60,338 bases of DNA from Zarea fungicola (GCA_900169235.1 FWCC01000312.1:1-60338); one strand, 5' to 3'. Shown: positions 12,263 to 23,906, numbered from the stretch's first letter. A program made the numbers and translations. The notes: generated by a model from the sequence alone, not told the origin.

Positions 12263-12894
12263 ATGAAGTTCTCTACTCTTGCCACAGCGGCACTCAGCCT
12301 AGCCAGCACCGCCGTCGCACAGTCCAACATCTACCTCATCCGCCACGCAGAGAAGAACGACGACGGCACGATTTCCGCCCAGGGCAAACAGCGAGAGCAA
12401 TGCCTAATTAATGTCTTCGGTGCCCAAAGCAGCTACAACATTCAAAAGATTATCGTACAGAACCCATACGACGGCGGTGCGTTTCATTTTGTTCTCTTGC
12501 ACACCCCCTCCAAAAGCCAAACAATACAACCAAATGCAAAGGAGAAAAAAATAACATTATGATGAAAAATCTAACAATGGAAGCAGACGCCCAAAGTCAG
12601 CGCCCTTACAACACAACACTCCCCCTCGCTCAGTCTCTCGGCTTGACCCTCGAGCACCAGTGCGACTACGACGACCCCCAGTGCGCCGCCAACGAGGCGC
12701 TCGCCTACACGGGGCCGGGTAATATCCTGATTGCGTGGGAGCACAAGATGCTGCGTAAAGTGTCGCAGGCTCTGGGCGCGGACGATGCGCCCAAGTACCC
12801 GGGGAGCCATTTTGATCTCATCTACAACCAGCCCTACCCGTACGACTCGGTCGTGGAGGTGACTTCAGAGAACTGCCCTGGCCTTGACAACTAA
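12263..12894 (+). CDS. Small secreted histidine phosphatase (phosphoglycerate mutase-like), 173 aa
   Basis: Two exons, 12263-12476 and 12587-12894, flank a 110-bp intron with donor GTGCGT, branch site CTAAC and acceptor GCAG. The join is in phase and reads NPYDGD then AQSQRPYNTT. The first 19-20 residues (MKFSTLATAALSLASTAVAQ) form a classical signal peptide, so the product is secreted. The catalytic RHxE motif is RHAEK at residues 27-31; His28 would be the phospho-acceptor of the histidine phosphatase superfamily. A second His follows in IAWEHKML, matching the proton-donor side of the fold. At 173 aa it is the short form seen in many fungal secreted members; it could be a small phosphatase or a non-catalytic relative. 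A TATA box lies 107 bp upstream. Confidence 0.82.
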
Positions 12895-13264
12895 AAAAAG
12901 ATGGACAACGGAAAATAAGACTTGAAATAGAATAGATTATATATAAATTTGTTTTCAGTTAAAGGAAAGGTTGCATAAAAGGTGGAACTGGGAAACATGT
13001 ATGCCTTGCGTCAGCATGTTTAGCAAGAATTACGATTGCTTGCGGCCTTGCAGGTCCAGCCGAAGCAGCAAACCAAGTCAAATAGATTCAACCTATTTAG
13101 GTTATCGCTGTCAGTTGTTAAGATAATATCAACTTTTTTTTGACGTACAAGCGAGCCACGGAACTTGATTTACATATTTGACAAGCGTTTTTCATTGAAC
13201 CGACACACAGCAGAACTAACCTTCACTGTTTCCAACATCTCTTCTCTTGAAACTCAACTTCCCA
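12895..13264. other. Spacer between convergent genes
   Basis: The histidine phosphatase gene (plus) and the serine hydrolase gene (minus) converge here. It holds AT-rich 3' flank sequence (AT runs near 12930-12955 fit polyadenylation regions). No coding potential is seen. Confidence 0.55.
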
Positions 13265-14924
13265 TCACACCTTTTGAAACCACGTCATCTTCAAATCATC
13301 CCCATCCGCCGTCATCGGCTCAAAGTTAATCCCCATCCTCTCCACCGTGCCCGCGCTGCCCACCACAAACTGTGCGCGGAGCCCGCGCCGAAACGACACC
13401 GTTGGGGGAATCACATCCCCCCACGCGATAAAGAAGTCGCCCGAGACGTGCTCAAAATTCAGCGTGAAAGTCTCCAGCCTCTTCAACTCTGCGTGCAGCA
13501 GCTCCGTCCCACCCGTATCCATATGAGCCCCAGGCGCCGCCGCAACTGTGAGCGTCACCGTTTGGTGGCTCGGACTCGTGTATGTTCCCGCATAGTCGGC
13601 GAGCGATGAGAGCGTAGTTGGAAGCGGGGGGTGAGGCGCGCGAGGATATATCCTCTCGTGTGTATGATGGAAATGGTCAGCGCTGTGCTCGAGCCTGCGG
13701 CTCAACCTGTCCTCCAAGCCCGTATCGCGCTCAGACACGGGCACGCCGAGATGCTCATCGAGTAACATCTGGAGTAGAGGCTCAATCGCCGCTAGCGAGC
13801 TACTCGCGTTGGCCAGCACGGCCACGCCCCATTGCCGGTCCGGCAGGTAGAGCAGCTTGGAGCCGAACCCGCTGATGCCGCCGCTGTGCGAAACCACTCG
13901 AAAACCCCGGTAACTCGCCGTGGTCCAGCCCAGACAGTACAAGCTCGGCGACCAGTTCTGCCGCGGCCTGCCTTCCGGTATGGACAGCGGCGTGAGAAGC
14001 TTCGCCTGATACGCTTTGCCCAGGGGCAAGGTGCCGCGCATGACCGCGCGCAGGTACGCCGCCATGTCGCGAATCGAGGAAATGACTCCGCCGCCGCCAA
14101 TGAGCGGATAGTCATCCACATGTGCAACCATTTGTACTGTCTTTGCCAGCGGATCGTACGTATATCCCGTACACAGCTTCTTTCCGCCAAAGCCTCGCGC
14201 CGCTTGAAGAGACGGGTACGTAGATGGCATCCCCAGCGGTTCCCATATATACCGGCGATGCGCCTCCTCTATGGGCACGCCACCGGTGAGTGTCTCGATG
14301 ACGTGTTGCACGGTAATGTACCCCAGGTTCAGGTACTCGTGCCGCTCGCGCAGCTCCCCTATCATGGGTAGGTGGCGGAGCGAGCGTACCGCGTCGCGCA
14401 CAGTGTAGCCCGGCGTGCCGCCGTAGCCAAAGTCATTGGCGCCGACGCCGAGACGGTGGCCCAGGGCATCTTCGAGGGTGGCGTGGGATGTGGCATGGTG
14501 GTCAGCGAGGGCAAAGTCGTCGGGCAGGATGGTTCGGATCTTGGTCTTGAGGTTAATTTTACCAGCACTGTGCCATGTGTCGTCTTTACCGGTTTCCAAC
14601 TCCTCCAGGAGAGAGAGTAGCGTGGTGGCGGTAAAGGATTTGGTCAACGAGGCAATGTAGTAGAGAGAGTCTGGCGTTGCCTGGTCATGAGTGGAGAGGT
14701 GCGCGTGGCCAAAGGACTTTGCGTTGAGTGTCAGAAAATGTTCCAAAATGATGCCATTCCTTCTTGTCACATACCCGGAGATGTGTGCCCCCTTGGTGGA
14801 CAATACCGAGGGAAATGCTTGGTACGTGGAATATCAAGAGGAGATGTTCAATGTAGGCGACAATCTGCGGTGTAAATGGGTCCGAAGACGGGTCGATCGC
14901 GAGGCCATGTACAGGAACTTGCAT
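13265..14924 (-). CDS. Beta-lactamase-fold serine hydrolase, 533 aa
   Basis: Two exons: 14924-14775 and 14716-13265. The 58-bp intron has a perfect GTATGT donor, a CTGAC branch site and an AAAG acceptor, and joins IVHQGGTHLR to SFGHAHLSTH in phase 0. Without it the N-terminal strand of the fold would be lost. All three motifs of the class C beta-lactamase/penicillin-binding family are present: SLTK (Ser73/Lys76), Tyr-Leu-Asn (Tyr178/Asn180) and HSGG (327-330). No signal peptide is seen, so it is probably cytosolic. Fungal members act as esterases, amidases, D-aminopeptidase-like enzymes or lactonases, some inside biosynthetic clusters. The substrate here is unknown. The C-terminal third (from about residue 380) is a beta-rich lipocalin-like accessory region, as in several such hydrolases. 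Confidence 0.85.
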
Positions 14925-15055
14925 TGTAAACGAATTTTAAACGAAATTCAAACGAGGCTGTAAAAATGTTTGAAAAGTCCGCTTCTGTATCTACGATGCA
15001 TCGAGGTGTTTTGTACATGATTGAAATGGTAGCTCCGCCACCACATTTCGTCTCC

Positions 15056-16582
15056 CTAACGACCAGGCTGTGTAGTTTGGTTTTTGGAAGGAGCAACCTC
15101 AGCCACCCAAGCAGCAGTCGACATGTGCTTTTTTCCGGCTGCATCATCTAAGCCCAAAGGAGATGCGTCATCTGCGGGATTGTATTTTCTCTTACTCGCC
15201 TCCGTTTTTTTCGTCTTCTTATTTGGCTCATCCTCAAGGCCGAGATACTTTAGAATCTTGGCCAGACCAATCGCATCCCCCTCTAGTGTTCCAACGACGT
15301 CCTTATCAACCCAGGATTGTGTGAATATGCCACGAAAGTCCACGAGATAGGCGTCGTCGTCCCTGTCGATGACAATGTGGGCTGGCTTACAGTCACCCCA
15401 GATGAAGCCCATGGCGTGCAAGGCTTCCATAGCCTCCTCAATCCTGTCACCCCATTTCCGTCTGGTTTCAAAGGACACCTTGGCCGTGTCGATGCCAGCC
15501 AAATTACGGCCGCGGCGGGACGGCTGAATCCATTCGGTGACGTAGCCAATGACGGCACCGGAGTGCGCATGTGTGACATAGCCCTTTATCAGCGGAACGG
15601 CAACGAAATTTGCATAGGGGTCCTCCGCTTTTTCATAGAATTTGTGCAGATGATCAATCTCCCTTCGTATACCATCGCCTAGGAGACCATTGTAGGGGAT
15701 CTTGCAGAAGAGCAGCTCGCCGCGGTGAGAGACTTTTGCAGTGGTCCAGGACTTGTCAAGGACCCGGAGCTTTGAGGCACAGTAGTTGGGCAGACGGCTT
15801 TTGCGCTTAAAGGCACTGTAAGGTTGGGGGACGCGCGTAGGCTTGGGATGCCAGGCAGACTGTTCCGGGCGAATGGCAAAGGCTTTGGGCCTACCGTCGA
15901 TGGTCTGAATTTGAAAATACAGATGCGGTGGGTAAGCCATGTCTTGCACAGTCATGCCGCCTGGAATAGTGTTGATGGGCGGAGCATGCTTGAGAAACAG
16001 AGCCTTGCCGACATCCATGATGGCTTCAAAGGCCTTCTCTTGCAAGAAATTTTGCTTTTCCCAGCCATGCTCGTAGCGGTCGTCATTAAAGGTGTTTTCA
16101 TTCTCTGCCTGGCAGGCAGCTTCTGCATCGCGTAAAATGGGAATGAGTACGTCTTCAAGACATGGGCGGGCATCGTTGGTCTGGTCTTGTTCAGTGGACT
16201 GAGTACTTGGAAACACAGACACAACAATGTGTTTGTGGTGGTGGATGATGACTAGAGCAGCCGCAGTCTTGTCTGGGGAGCTATACGCTTCATCTTCCCT
16301 AATGTCCTTGACACGGAAGAATTCGGCCAAGTTGACGTCGTCGTCATCGTCTTCGTTTTGGTATTTTTCTTCGAGGTATTCCTCGATTGGCCTCTGGAGT
16401 CGTTCGATACGCAGGGCGTCGACGTCGTCGACTTCGTCTTCGTCTTCGCCTTCGTAGTCTTCGTCCTCAATTGGAATCTGAGGTAGCTGATCACGCAGGT
16501 TGTTGACCATGCTTTTAAGAATTGCCCTGTGGAGTCCTTGGAAAATGAGTTCGTCTACCTGGTCTTCGTAGTCACTGTCCAT
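15056..16582 (-). CDS. Fungal kinase-like protein with altered active-site motifs, 508 aa
   Basis: A single exon. The N-terminal third is very acidic (runs of Asp/Glu at residues 38-80). The C-terminal half has the layout of the small protein-kinase-like proteins common in filamentous fungi. The catalytic loop reads WGDCKPAHIVID where fungal relatives have HGDxKPxNVLID: the Asp and Lys remain, His becomes Trp and the metal-binding Asn becomes His. The activation segment begins LVDFRG instead of DFGG, so the glycine of the DFG motif is Arg. No obvious glycine-rich loop is seen, though LLFCKIP could supply the ATP-anchoring Lys. It is probably a weak or inactive kinase. The tail is Lys-rich (NKKTKKTEASKRK), a possible nuclear signal. 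Confidence 0.7.
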   Translation of the reverse strand: MDSDYEDQVDELIFQGLHRAILKSMVNNLRDQLPQIPIEDEDYEGEDEDEVDDVDALRIERLQRPIEEYLEEKYQNEDDDDDVNLAEFFRVKDIREDEAYSSPDKTAAALVIIHHHKHIVVSVFPSTQSTEQDQTNDARPCLEDVLIPILRDAEAACQAENENTFNDDRYEHGWEKQNFLQEKAFEAIMDVGKALFLKHAPPINTIPGGMTVQDMAYPPHLYFQIQTIDGRPKAFAIRPEQSAWHPKPTRVPQPYSAFKRKSRLPNYCASKLRVLDKSWTTAKVSHRGELLFCKIPYNGLLGDGIRREIDHLHKFYEKAEDPYANFVAVPLIKGYVTHAHSGAVIGYVTEWIQPSRRGRNLAGIDTAKVSFETRRKWGDRIEEAMEALHAMGFIWGDCKPAHIVIDRDDDAYLVDFRGIFTQSWVDKDVVGTLEGDAIGLAKILKYLGLEDEPNKKTKKTEASKRKYNPADDASPLGLDDAAGKKHMSTAAWVAEVAPSKNQTTQPGR

Positions 16583-17108
16583 TGCCCCCTGGAGTCGTTT
16601 ACCAAAATCTGGGGCGTCGCGTGGGTGAGGCCCAGCGACAGCCGAGCAAGATTGAATGTCGTTACGCGTATTTGCGCCAGTGGCGTATTCGGCAAATCAT
16701 ATACCGGATTGGTCAAAAGCCGGACAGATGTACCCCCCCTCCCCACAGGAGCCCCCAAGTGCTCTCCTCAGCATCGGATTGGGCAGGGTCCGAAGCGAGT
16801 TTATGCGAGAAGGCTGAAGCGATTAATTTTCTTGCTCGTCCCTATGCGAGGAAAAAAACCTGTTGCGACTGGGAATTGTTGGTCGGGTGACGTTGCAGAT
16901 TCGTCTCTACTCTACTTTCGTATGGGTCGTACATGCAGGGACTGGTTCAGCTAGGGCGGCGGGCGAAGCCGGGGACGTAATCAAAGAGCAGGGCTTGGAA
17001 GGTTGAGTCATCTAATTATTCATGCTTGTTCATACTTGTTCACTGCGGATTGGCACGAACTTGGTTTGGATGTGTGCGGGGCACAGCCTTGTCACAAGGC
17101 ACGGAGAT

Positions 17109-17165
17109 GGTGTGTGTGTGAGTGTGAGTGCAGCGTGAGTGTAATTAGTGTGAGTGTGATGTATT
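17109..17165. repeat. GTGA/GTGTGA simple repeat
   Basis: Irregular copies of GTGTGAGTG follow each other across about 55 bp, interrupted by GCAGC and ATTA. This is a low-complexity tract with no coding signal. Confidence 0.6.
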
Positions 17166-18960
17166 GCGTGTGCATAGGGACGGTCCGGCTACTGGTTCCG
17201 ATTTATGCAGAGAGTCGAGGCGTGTGAATTTTGAGTCCGAACGTGTGTACGGACCGGTACGGGATACGGACATGGATGTACGGCCTCGGTCAATTCACAG
17301 GATACGTGTACACATGTATGTACGGACTGCGGCCGCCAAGGCATTTGGACACCAGATGTGTGCTCCGTAGTAATTCTTGATATTAAACGGCAAAAGCGGC
17401 AGAAATAGATTGAGATGCAGGGAAGTTGGGTTGTGCACTGGCAGACTCAGCCACGCAGGACGTTGGGATTTACGCGCGTGTTTGGCATTTTTGGTTGGGG
17501 TCATTGGATCTGTTCATTTGTCAATTTTAATAATCAAGTTTTTATTATTGACCATGTTTATGGTGCAGATTTCTAGAAGGAATCGACTGATTGATTCAGA
17601 TGGTACATGTTGGATGAAGCTCGACCCATTATAAAGGTTCGCTCGAATGATTAGCTGTATAAAGCTAGAACGGCGCGGTGCCAAGAAAAATATGCAAAAA
17701 ATACATTCAAGAAGGAAAGGCCAGTAGCCGTCTAGATCACATACATGGCATGATGTGCTTCTGAGCCAGCAGGTCCGGATCACTCTGCATGTCAAGGTAT
17801 ACCAGCAATACCAATACTAGGCAGACATGACGTCGTCGCCGTCTTGTCACTTTCTCTCCGCAATGCCACCTTGTCCACGTCCGCATGGCGTCCGCTGAGC
17901 ACCCTTTTCTGGTGTCGATAAACGGTAGTTGGTCAAAGCAGACAGATTACGTCCGCGGCGGATCAGTGACCCGAGAGACCCCCTATGGCGCAGCCGTTAG
18001 TGGCCAGCCACAACGCAGCAGGCGGATGCATTCGACGGTGCTGTTCCAATTCGGCCGGTTTTGAAAGCTTTACTGATGGATAGTGACAAGCGTCCTTTTT
18101 TTTTTTTTTTCTCCCTTTGGTCTTGTTTTAGCGGCTCCGCATGCTTTCCAAGTCCGCTCACCCGCCCTGTTGGATCGCCGCCGGCAGTGACCCAGAGCCA
18201 TAGGAAGCTCCGAGTAGCGTCAGCTAGCGGAGCCGCCATAGTTGCGGTGTCAGTCACGGGCTATCAAGTCCACGGACGAAGGTGATCCTTTCAGAGCAAT
18301 TGAATCTGACAAGTTTATAGTATCAATCCATTGGAGGGTTTGTCAAGATGACAATGAGTAACGTGAGCGTTTTTTTCCTGTGAGACCCGCTGCGACGCCA
18401 CTGGAGGAATTTTTTCTTTCATTCTTCCCCCTTGCCAACATCTGTACCAGTTAGCACACTACGCAGTACTCAGTAGGCGGCAGGCAAACTACAGTTGGTA
18501 GGCATAGCACGACAGGCTTGGATGGAGCCCCCCAACTGGGTACCTTGTTACTGCACATATCCGTTCCCTAATCTGTGCATTTACTGTTGACACATGCTCA
18601 GCCGCTCTTAATTAAAAGACAAGCAAACAAACCACCCGGCCTGCCAGCCTTGTTGGGAGGCAGCCGTTTCATCATACGAGTAAGTGGCAGCCCCAGGCAG
18701 CAGTCATTTAGACTCGCATTCATTTGTGTCTAGTTGGTTGAGCCTTTTACTAGCACTACGGAGGTATTTAGTGGTCACAAGTTACTACCTAGTACCTGTA
18801 GTTGGTAGCAACTTAGTTCGTCAACTCCAGCTTGTACTAAGCGGGATCAAGTTACTTTGCCGACCCACCAGCGAACCATACTAGAGCAAGTAACTCTCCG
18901 ACGGTGAAACCCCGCCAAGCGCCAACCTATAGCGCGCAAGCACCAAGACAAGCACAAACA

Positions 18961-19023
18961 CCAGGCCAGCACCAGCCAGCACCAGCCAGCACCAGCCAGC
19001 ACNNCCCCCCCCCCCCCCCCCCC
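18961..19023. repeat. 10-bp tandem repeat, two Ns and a C19 run
   Basis: CCAGCACCAG-type units repeat about four times between 18965 and 19002. They are followed by NN at 19003-19004 and 19 consecutive C (19005-19023). The two Ns are the only ambiguous bases in the window and mark an uncertain base call or tiny gap at the homopolymer, so the length of the C run is unreliable. Confidence 0.85.
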
Positions 19024-19509
19024 GGACAAGCCGCCAACCGTCGTCACCCGGACGCCGCTACGGCCGCCGCATGTGTCACCATAGCCCATCACTCACTTTT
19101 CTTTCTCCAACCCATCCTAGTATACTTGGCGACTTGCTGCCTGCAAGGCTTCAAAATTATTCTTCTTCTGCGCCTCGCACCTTTCCGCGCATTGTACAAA
19201 GCACCCCGCTGTACCCTCTTTCCTCAATCTCCGCCGCTGCGACACTCCTAATTTCTGCCCGATCTGGTGGGAGTGAGGCTTGTCCAGGCAGTCGCTCATC
19301 CTCCATCCCCCACGCACCCCTCCACCGTCGCCAGAGTCACGTTCTGGCTTAAAGTTGATAACTGGCCTTGCCTCTCTCTGCCTTGACGTCGCCTGAGGTT
19401 TTGTCCAATTCTTTTTTTAACCTTTTTTTCCATCCGACTAGATCGACCGCGACAGTCCCTGCCGTAGTCGTATGCGCACGCCTTTCTTATCTCCGCTTGC
19501 CTATTCGCC

Positions 19510-21893
19510 ATGAATTCCGTGCCGCCACCTTCCCAGCATCACAAACACCCGCGTGTGCTCGCCTGTGTTCTGTGTCAGCACCGCAAAATTAAGTGCGATC
19601 GCAGTACGCCCTGCTCCAACTGTGTCAAGGTACCTTTGCCCTCTTCTCGTCTCCTTGAGGCATTGTGCGCTTGTTCCGCCGACTAATTTTGTTTGCCACA
19701 GGCTGGTGTCACATGTACTCCCAGTACGCCTGCGCCTGCGCGCAAACGCCGCCGACCGAACCAAGATCTCCAAGAACGTCTCGCCCGATGTGAGGAGCTT
19801 CTCAAGCAGTATGCTACAGGGGGGTCTCCTCCAAGCACGGCCTCTAACCCGCCCTCCGTCTCCGCACCGTCCTCTGCCCCAGGCATCTCCGCCAGCAACA
19901 GCAATACCAGCTTCACCACCACCCCTCCACCCAAGAAGGAGGTAGATACGCCTGGCAGCGTCGGCACCGATTCCCAATCCACTGTTCAGCCTCGCTATAG
20001 AATAATTCACGAAGATGGCGTCTCGCGATTCATGGATAGTCGCATTTGGAGCACCGTCGTTGAAGAGGTACCTCGCCCTCATATCTTCATGTCTTCATGT
20101 CCTCCACTCCAACCTATAGTATGCTAACATGGCAACAGCTCCAAGCAATGCGCAGTCTTGTCGACGCCGAGGAACCCGAAGATGCAAGCGTCTTGAGTCC
20201 CGAAGAACTTACTCCTGACAACAACACCGACCTGATTCTCTCAGTCGACTTTTCACATACCACCACAGAGGACCTCTTGCCCGACCCCATTCACATCTTC
20301 CGCCTCTGGCAGATTTACCTAGACAGAGTCAACCCCCTCAACAAAGTCATCCATGTCCCCACCGTCCAGCCATACATTGTCGAAATCACCACAAATCTCG
20401 GCGGTGTTCCCATGGACTACCAGGCTTTGATATTTAGCATCCTCTCCCTCGCCACTCTTTCGCTCGAGGAGGATGAGGCCGTCCAGATCCTCGGCATGGC
20501 CAGGGAAAAGGCTCTGCAGACCTTTAATGCCGGCGCCAAAGCCGCCCTCATTCGCTTCAATTTTCTCAAAAACTACAACATGGTGTCCCTGCAAGCCCTC
20601 ATGATCTACCTCTTTTCCCTCGAGAGCCGGGTCGACACCCACTCCGCCTGGGTCATGAGCGCGACTGCTGTTCGCCTCGCCCAGAAAATGGGCTACCACC
20701 ATGACGGCGAGAAGCTCGGCATGACACCCTATGAGACGGAAATGAGACGCCGAATCTGGTGGCAGCTCTTTGTCCACGACTTCAAGCTTGGCATGTTCTC
20801 CGGACTCAGCCAGCAGACCAACTTTAACAAGCACTGGGATACAAAGGTGCCAAGCAACCTCAACGATGCCGACTTGTTCCCTGGCTCCACCGAACCTGTC
20901 CAGCCCAGAGACGGCCCCACGGAAATGATTTTTGTCATGATCATGTGCACCGTCTTTGAATTCAAGAGAATGAGCACCACAGCGGATGAGGAAGCTGAGC
21001 TCGAGGCCGCCATTCTTGGCCAGAGCGACGACGAGGTCGACAGAAACAGGCAGCTCGCCATGTTCCAGAAACACCGCGCCTATGCTCGCGTCATCGAGGG
21101 CAAGCTACTCGACATTGAGGAGAAGCACTGTGATCCATCCGCCGGAAATGCCCACGTGGCGGCCAAGGCATTTCGCCCTCTCATGTTCCGAAACATGGAC
21201 GAGATGCTGGTCCCCATGCGCGAACAGCCCGAGTGGGGGACCGAAATCTTTGGGCCCAAGGATAACCTGTTTAAAATCATGATTTTGGGTTCCGAGCATC
21301 GACTCTGTCTCTACCGCGGCATGAGCGAAGCTGGCTTCCTCTGGTTCATGCGAATTACCTTTTCCATTGACTTCTTTTCCTTTTTGACATCCCAGCTCTG
21401 CATTCACACCCGCGGATCACTGGCCGATCGCGGTTGGAAGTCTGTCGAGGAAACGTACAGCTACCACCCCGAGCTATTCGACCTGTCTGTCAAGACGCGT
21501 CTAGCACAGGCGCAGCTTGCTGTCAAGGCCTGGAAGGCCCGCGAGGCTTCGTTCCTCCAGGCCGGCTGGCCGCTCGAGACGCCGCGCTTTGTCCTGAGAC
21601 TGCGCGAGCTGCTCCCGTCGGGCGACTGCCGCTCGTCCTCGGGTGGCAACTCGGCCATACCGACGCCCAACATGCCCATGGCGGGCCTGCAGATGACCAG
21701 CCAGCCTATGCCGACCAACACGGATCCATTCAACAGCAGCTTCTTTGACATGCCCCCTTTGAACTGGGATATGTTTGGCGAGATGATGGGCGAGATGCCC
21801 GATGAGACGGACCGGCTGCCTGCCGCCATGTATGGCAGTTACGGGATGGGCAATCTAAATCTCAATAATATCGACAGCATGAGGCGCATGTAG
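19510..21893 (+). CDS. Zn2Cys6 fungal transcription factor, 746 aa
   Basis: Three exons in phase 0: 19510-19629, 19702-20067 and 20139-21893. The first intron splits the zinc cluster. Joined, residues 19-46 read CVLCQHRKIKCD...PCSNCVKAGVTC, the six-cysteine binuclear cluster that binds CGG half-sites in the nucleus. A basic linker (ARKRRRPNQDLQERLARCEELLKQY) gives the nuclear signal and a short dimerisation coil. Residues about 200-560 form the fungal-specific regulator domain (Fungal_trans), with the usual stretch around MRRRIWWQLFVHDF. The C terminus is rich in Pro, Met and acidic residues with aromatic clusters (FFDMPPLNWDMFGEMMGEMPDE), like an activation domain. The target pathway is unknown; the fatty acid hydroxylase gene 950 bp downstream is a candidate only by position. 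Confidence 0.93.
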
Positions 21894-22844
21894 GCGTCGT
21901 GTACCATCTCAACTCTTTATGCATTTGATTTTTTTTTAACGGAAGCGAAGGGAACATGAAGGAATTTAAAAGTACATTCACACAGGGGGACACACTTCTC
22001 GGCTGGGAAGATGACTGGCGTCGTCGGTTGCATGAACATTCTCCACTATACAAATGGCTGGCCACAAGGGACGCGGATGATATTTCGTGGCATGTAATTA
22101 TTTTCACTAGAAGCGGCGACTCTTTGGCGTTGAACTGGATTGTTGGAGTATATAGCCCTCCACTTTATTTGCCATCTGTATTATCTGACCAATACACCAC
22201 CACTTTATAATACCTGCAGTACGAATAAAGCCCAAACTAACTCTACTTGACATTGGCTTATACAATAATCCAGCCTAGAAGCCAAAGCTGGGTTTACTAC
22301 AACCTGGAGTTGGATGCCCTATTTACGCATGCCAAGCAATAAGATCGGACTCTGGCTAGTCGTCCGGCTCCGTTCTTGCATTTTGGCTCAAACGGTGCGG
22401 CGCAACTAAAATGGGGTAGAATCGGACGATTTCCGTCATCAGGCTGCAAAGGCAGAAGTTCAGACGTAATCTACTCAGGTACCACCCCCCAATCCCCTTT
22501 TCCTCTTTTCTGACTATCCAATTGACTGCAGAGAAAAAGTGTTTATACACTCCAACAAAACGTGGGACGGAAAAAAGAGCCCCTTTCCCTCCCGTTTGGG
22601 CTTCCCCGCCTCGGTTATCGGCTATCCTTCCTGGATCTTTGACTACTTTTGTCTAGTTGGACATATATGTCCAACCACATATGATATCACAATACGTGGC
22701 ACTTGTCGTCACTTGTCGTGCCTAAAATTGAACAGGGTAGAGGTTGGGGATTGCCGGTATTGGGGTGATATAAGGCCTCAGAACGGTCTTACTGGTCATC
22801 TTCTCTGCAGTTAAAACAAAGGTTTAAAGAACACCATTTTCACC
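21894..22844. other. Intergenic region with promoter of the hydroxylase gene
   Basis: No coding region is seen. It includes the 3' flank of the regulator (T-rich near 21930) and the promoter of the next gene: ATATAAGG at 22768-22775, 70-77 bp before its ATG. Two copies of CACTTGTCGT stand back to back at about 22700-22719. Confidence 0.55.
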
Positions 22845-23906
22845 ATGGCGACCAAGCCAAACCCAAAGGACTCGATGAAGTCCACCTGGCTCCAGGGCGA
22901 CAAGAGCACCTGGACCTTTGCGCACCACGTCGTCGCCAGCACGCGCCTCCCGCACCCGGAATGGGACGTCGACGTGCCCGTCCACGCAAAGTCGGACCCG
23001 ATGCCGCACATGGCGCAGTGGTCGCAGCACCTCTTCATCCTCTGCCACGCCCTCTTACCCATGGCCGTGCACCAGGCCATCCTCTCCGCGACGGGGTGGC
23101 CGTCGCTGTCCACCTGGGCCGTGTTCCCGCTGTACGTGCTCGGCACCATGGTGACCATGATCCGGCAGACGCACATTATGCGGTACCTGGGCCACGTCCA
23201 CGGCTACCTCGACGGCGACGTGCACGCGCGCGACGGTATCCCTGATGTGGGTGTGCTCAAAATCTTTCTCGAGATGTGGAAGATGCTCCTCGGCCGGCCT
23301 TTGATGATTCTCCTCCTCACGTATACTTCCACAACGTCGCCGCTGGGGAGCGTGGGGGATGGAAAATGGTGGGCGTGGCTGGCGCTGCATCTCGCGCTGT
23401 ACGGCATCGTCCTCGACTTTTGGTTCTACTGGTACCACCGGGCGATGCACGACGTCGCGCCCCTGTGGTACCTGCACCGCACGCACCACCTCACCAAGCA
23501 CCCGAACCCGATGCTGACGGGCTACGCCGACGACGAGCAGGAGCTGGGCGACATTTTCCTCATTCCCATCCTCACGTTTGTGAGCGTGCGCTTTGGGCTG
23601 GGTCTGCCCATGGACTTCTATCAGCTGTGGATATGCCAGGCGTATATTCTGTACGCCGAGGCCATGGGCCACTCGGGATTGCGCGTCTATCTGCACCCGC
23701 CGTCCATGGCGGTCGGGGTGCTGGCGTATTTTAATGTGGCGCTGGCGATTGAGGATCATGATTTGCATCATCGCAAGGGCCATCGCAAGAGCTTCAATTA
23801 TGGGAAGCAGACGCGGTTGTGGGATTGGCTGTTTGGGACCACGTTTGAGCGGTACGAGTCACAGAATGTGGATTATAAGAAGAAGGCATATATGCCGATT
23901 TTTTAA
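22845..23906 (+). CDS. Fatty acid hydroxylase-superfamily membrane enzyme, 353 aa
   Basis: A single exon. Membrane-bound di-iron oxygenases of this superfamily (sterol desaturase/C4-methyl oxidase/fatty acid hydroxylase, PF04116) act in the ER on lipids. Three histidine boxes are visible: HRAMH (198-202), HRTHH (211-215) and HDLHH (305-309, in a longer EDHDLHHRKGHRKSFNYG segment). They would ligate two irons. Hydrophobic segments lie near 61-80, 91-105, 150-165, 178-195, 236-255 and 286-302. The N terminus has no signal peptide. It differs from the core ergosterol enzymes in its long N-terminal region, so a specialised or catabolic role is possible. The start has a good context (CACCATGG) and a TATA-like box 70 bp upstream. 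Confidence 0.88.
   Translation: MATKPNPKDSMKSTWLQGDKSTWTFAHHVVASTRLPHPEWDVDVPVHAKSDPMPHMAQWSQHLFILCHALLPMAVHQAILSATGWPSLSTWAVFPLYVLGTMVTMIRQTHIMRYLGHVHGYLDGDVHARDGIPDVGVLKIFLEMWKMLLGRPLMILLLTYTSTTSPLGSVGDGKWWAWLALHLALYGIVLDFWFYWYHRAMHDVAPLWYLHRTHHLTKHPNPMLTGYADDEQELGDIFLIPILTFVSVRFGLGLPMDFYQLWICQAYILYAEAMGHSGLRVYLHPPSMAVGVLAYFNVALAIEDHDLHHRKGHRKSFNYGKQTRLWDWLFGTTFERYESQNVDYKKKAYMPIF

Larger units (their letters stand above)
16583..19509. other. 2.9-kb gene-free region upstream of the Zn2Cys6 regulator
   Basis: No gene is supported. It contains a GTGA-rich simple repeat (17109-17165), a 14-T run (about 18101-18114), a 10-bp tandem repeat ending in NN and a 19-C run (18961-19023), and a C/T-rich stretch (about 19090-19500) typical of fungal promoters and 5' leaders. 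Confidence 0.55.

Noticed and set aside
6503..23906. Possible secondary-metabolite cluster (transporter, hydrolase, regulator, hydroxylase)
   Set aside because: No PKS, NRPS, terpene cyclase, P450 or other core enzyme is present, spacing is wide and strands are mixed.
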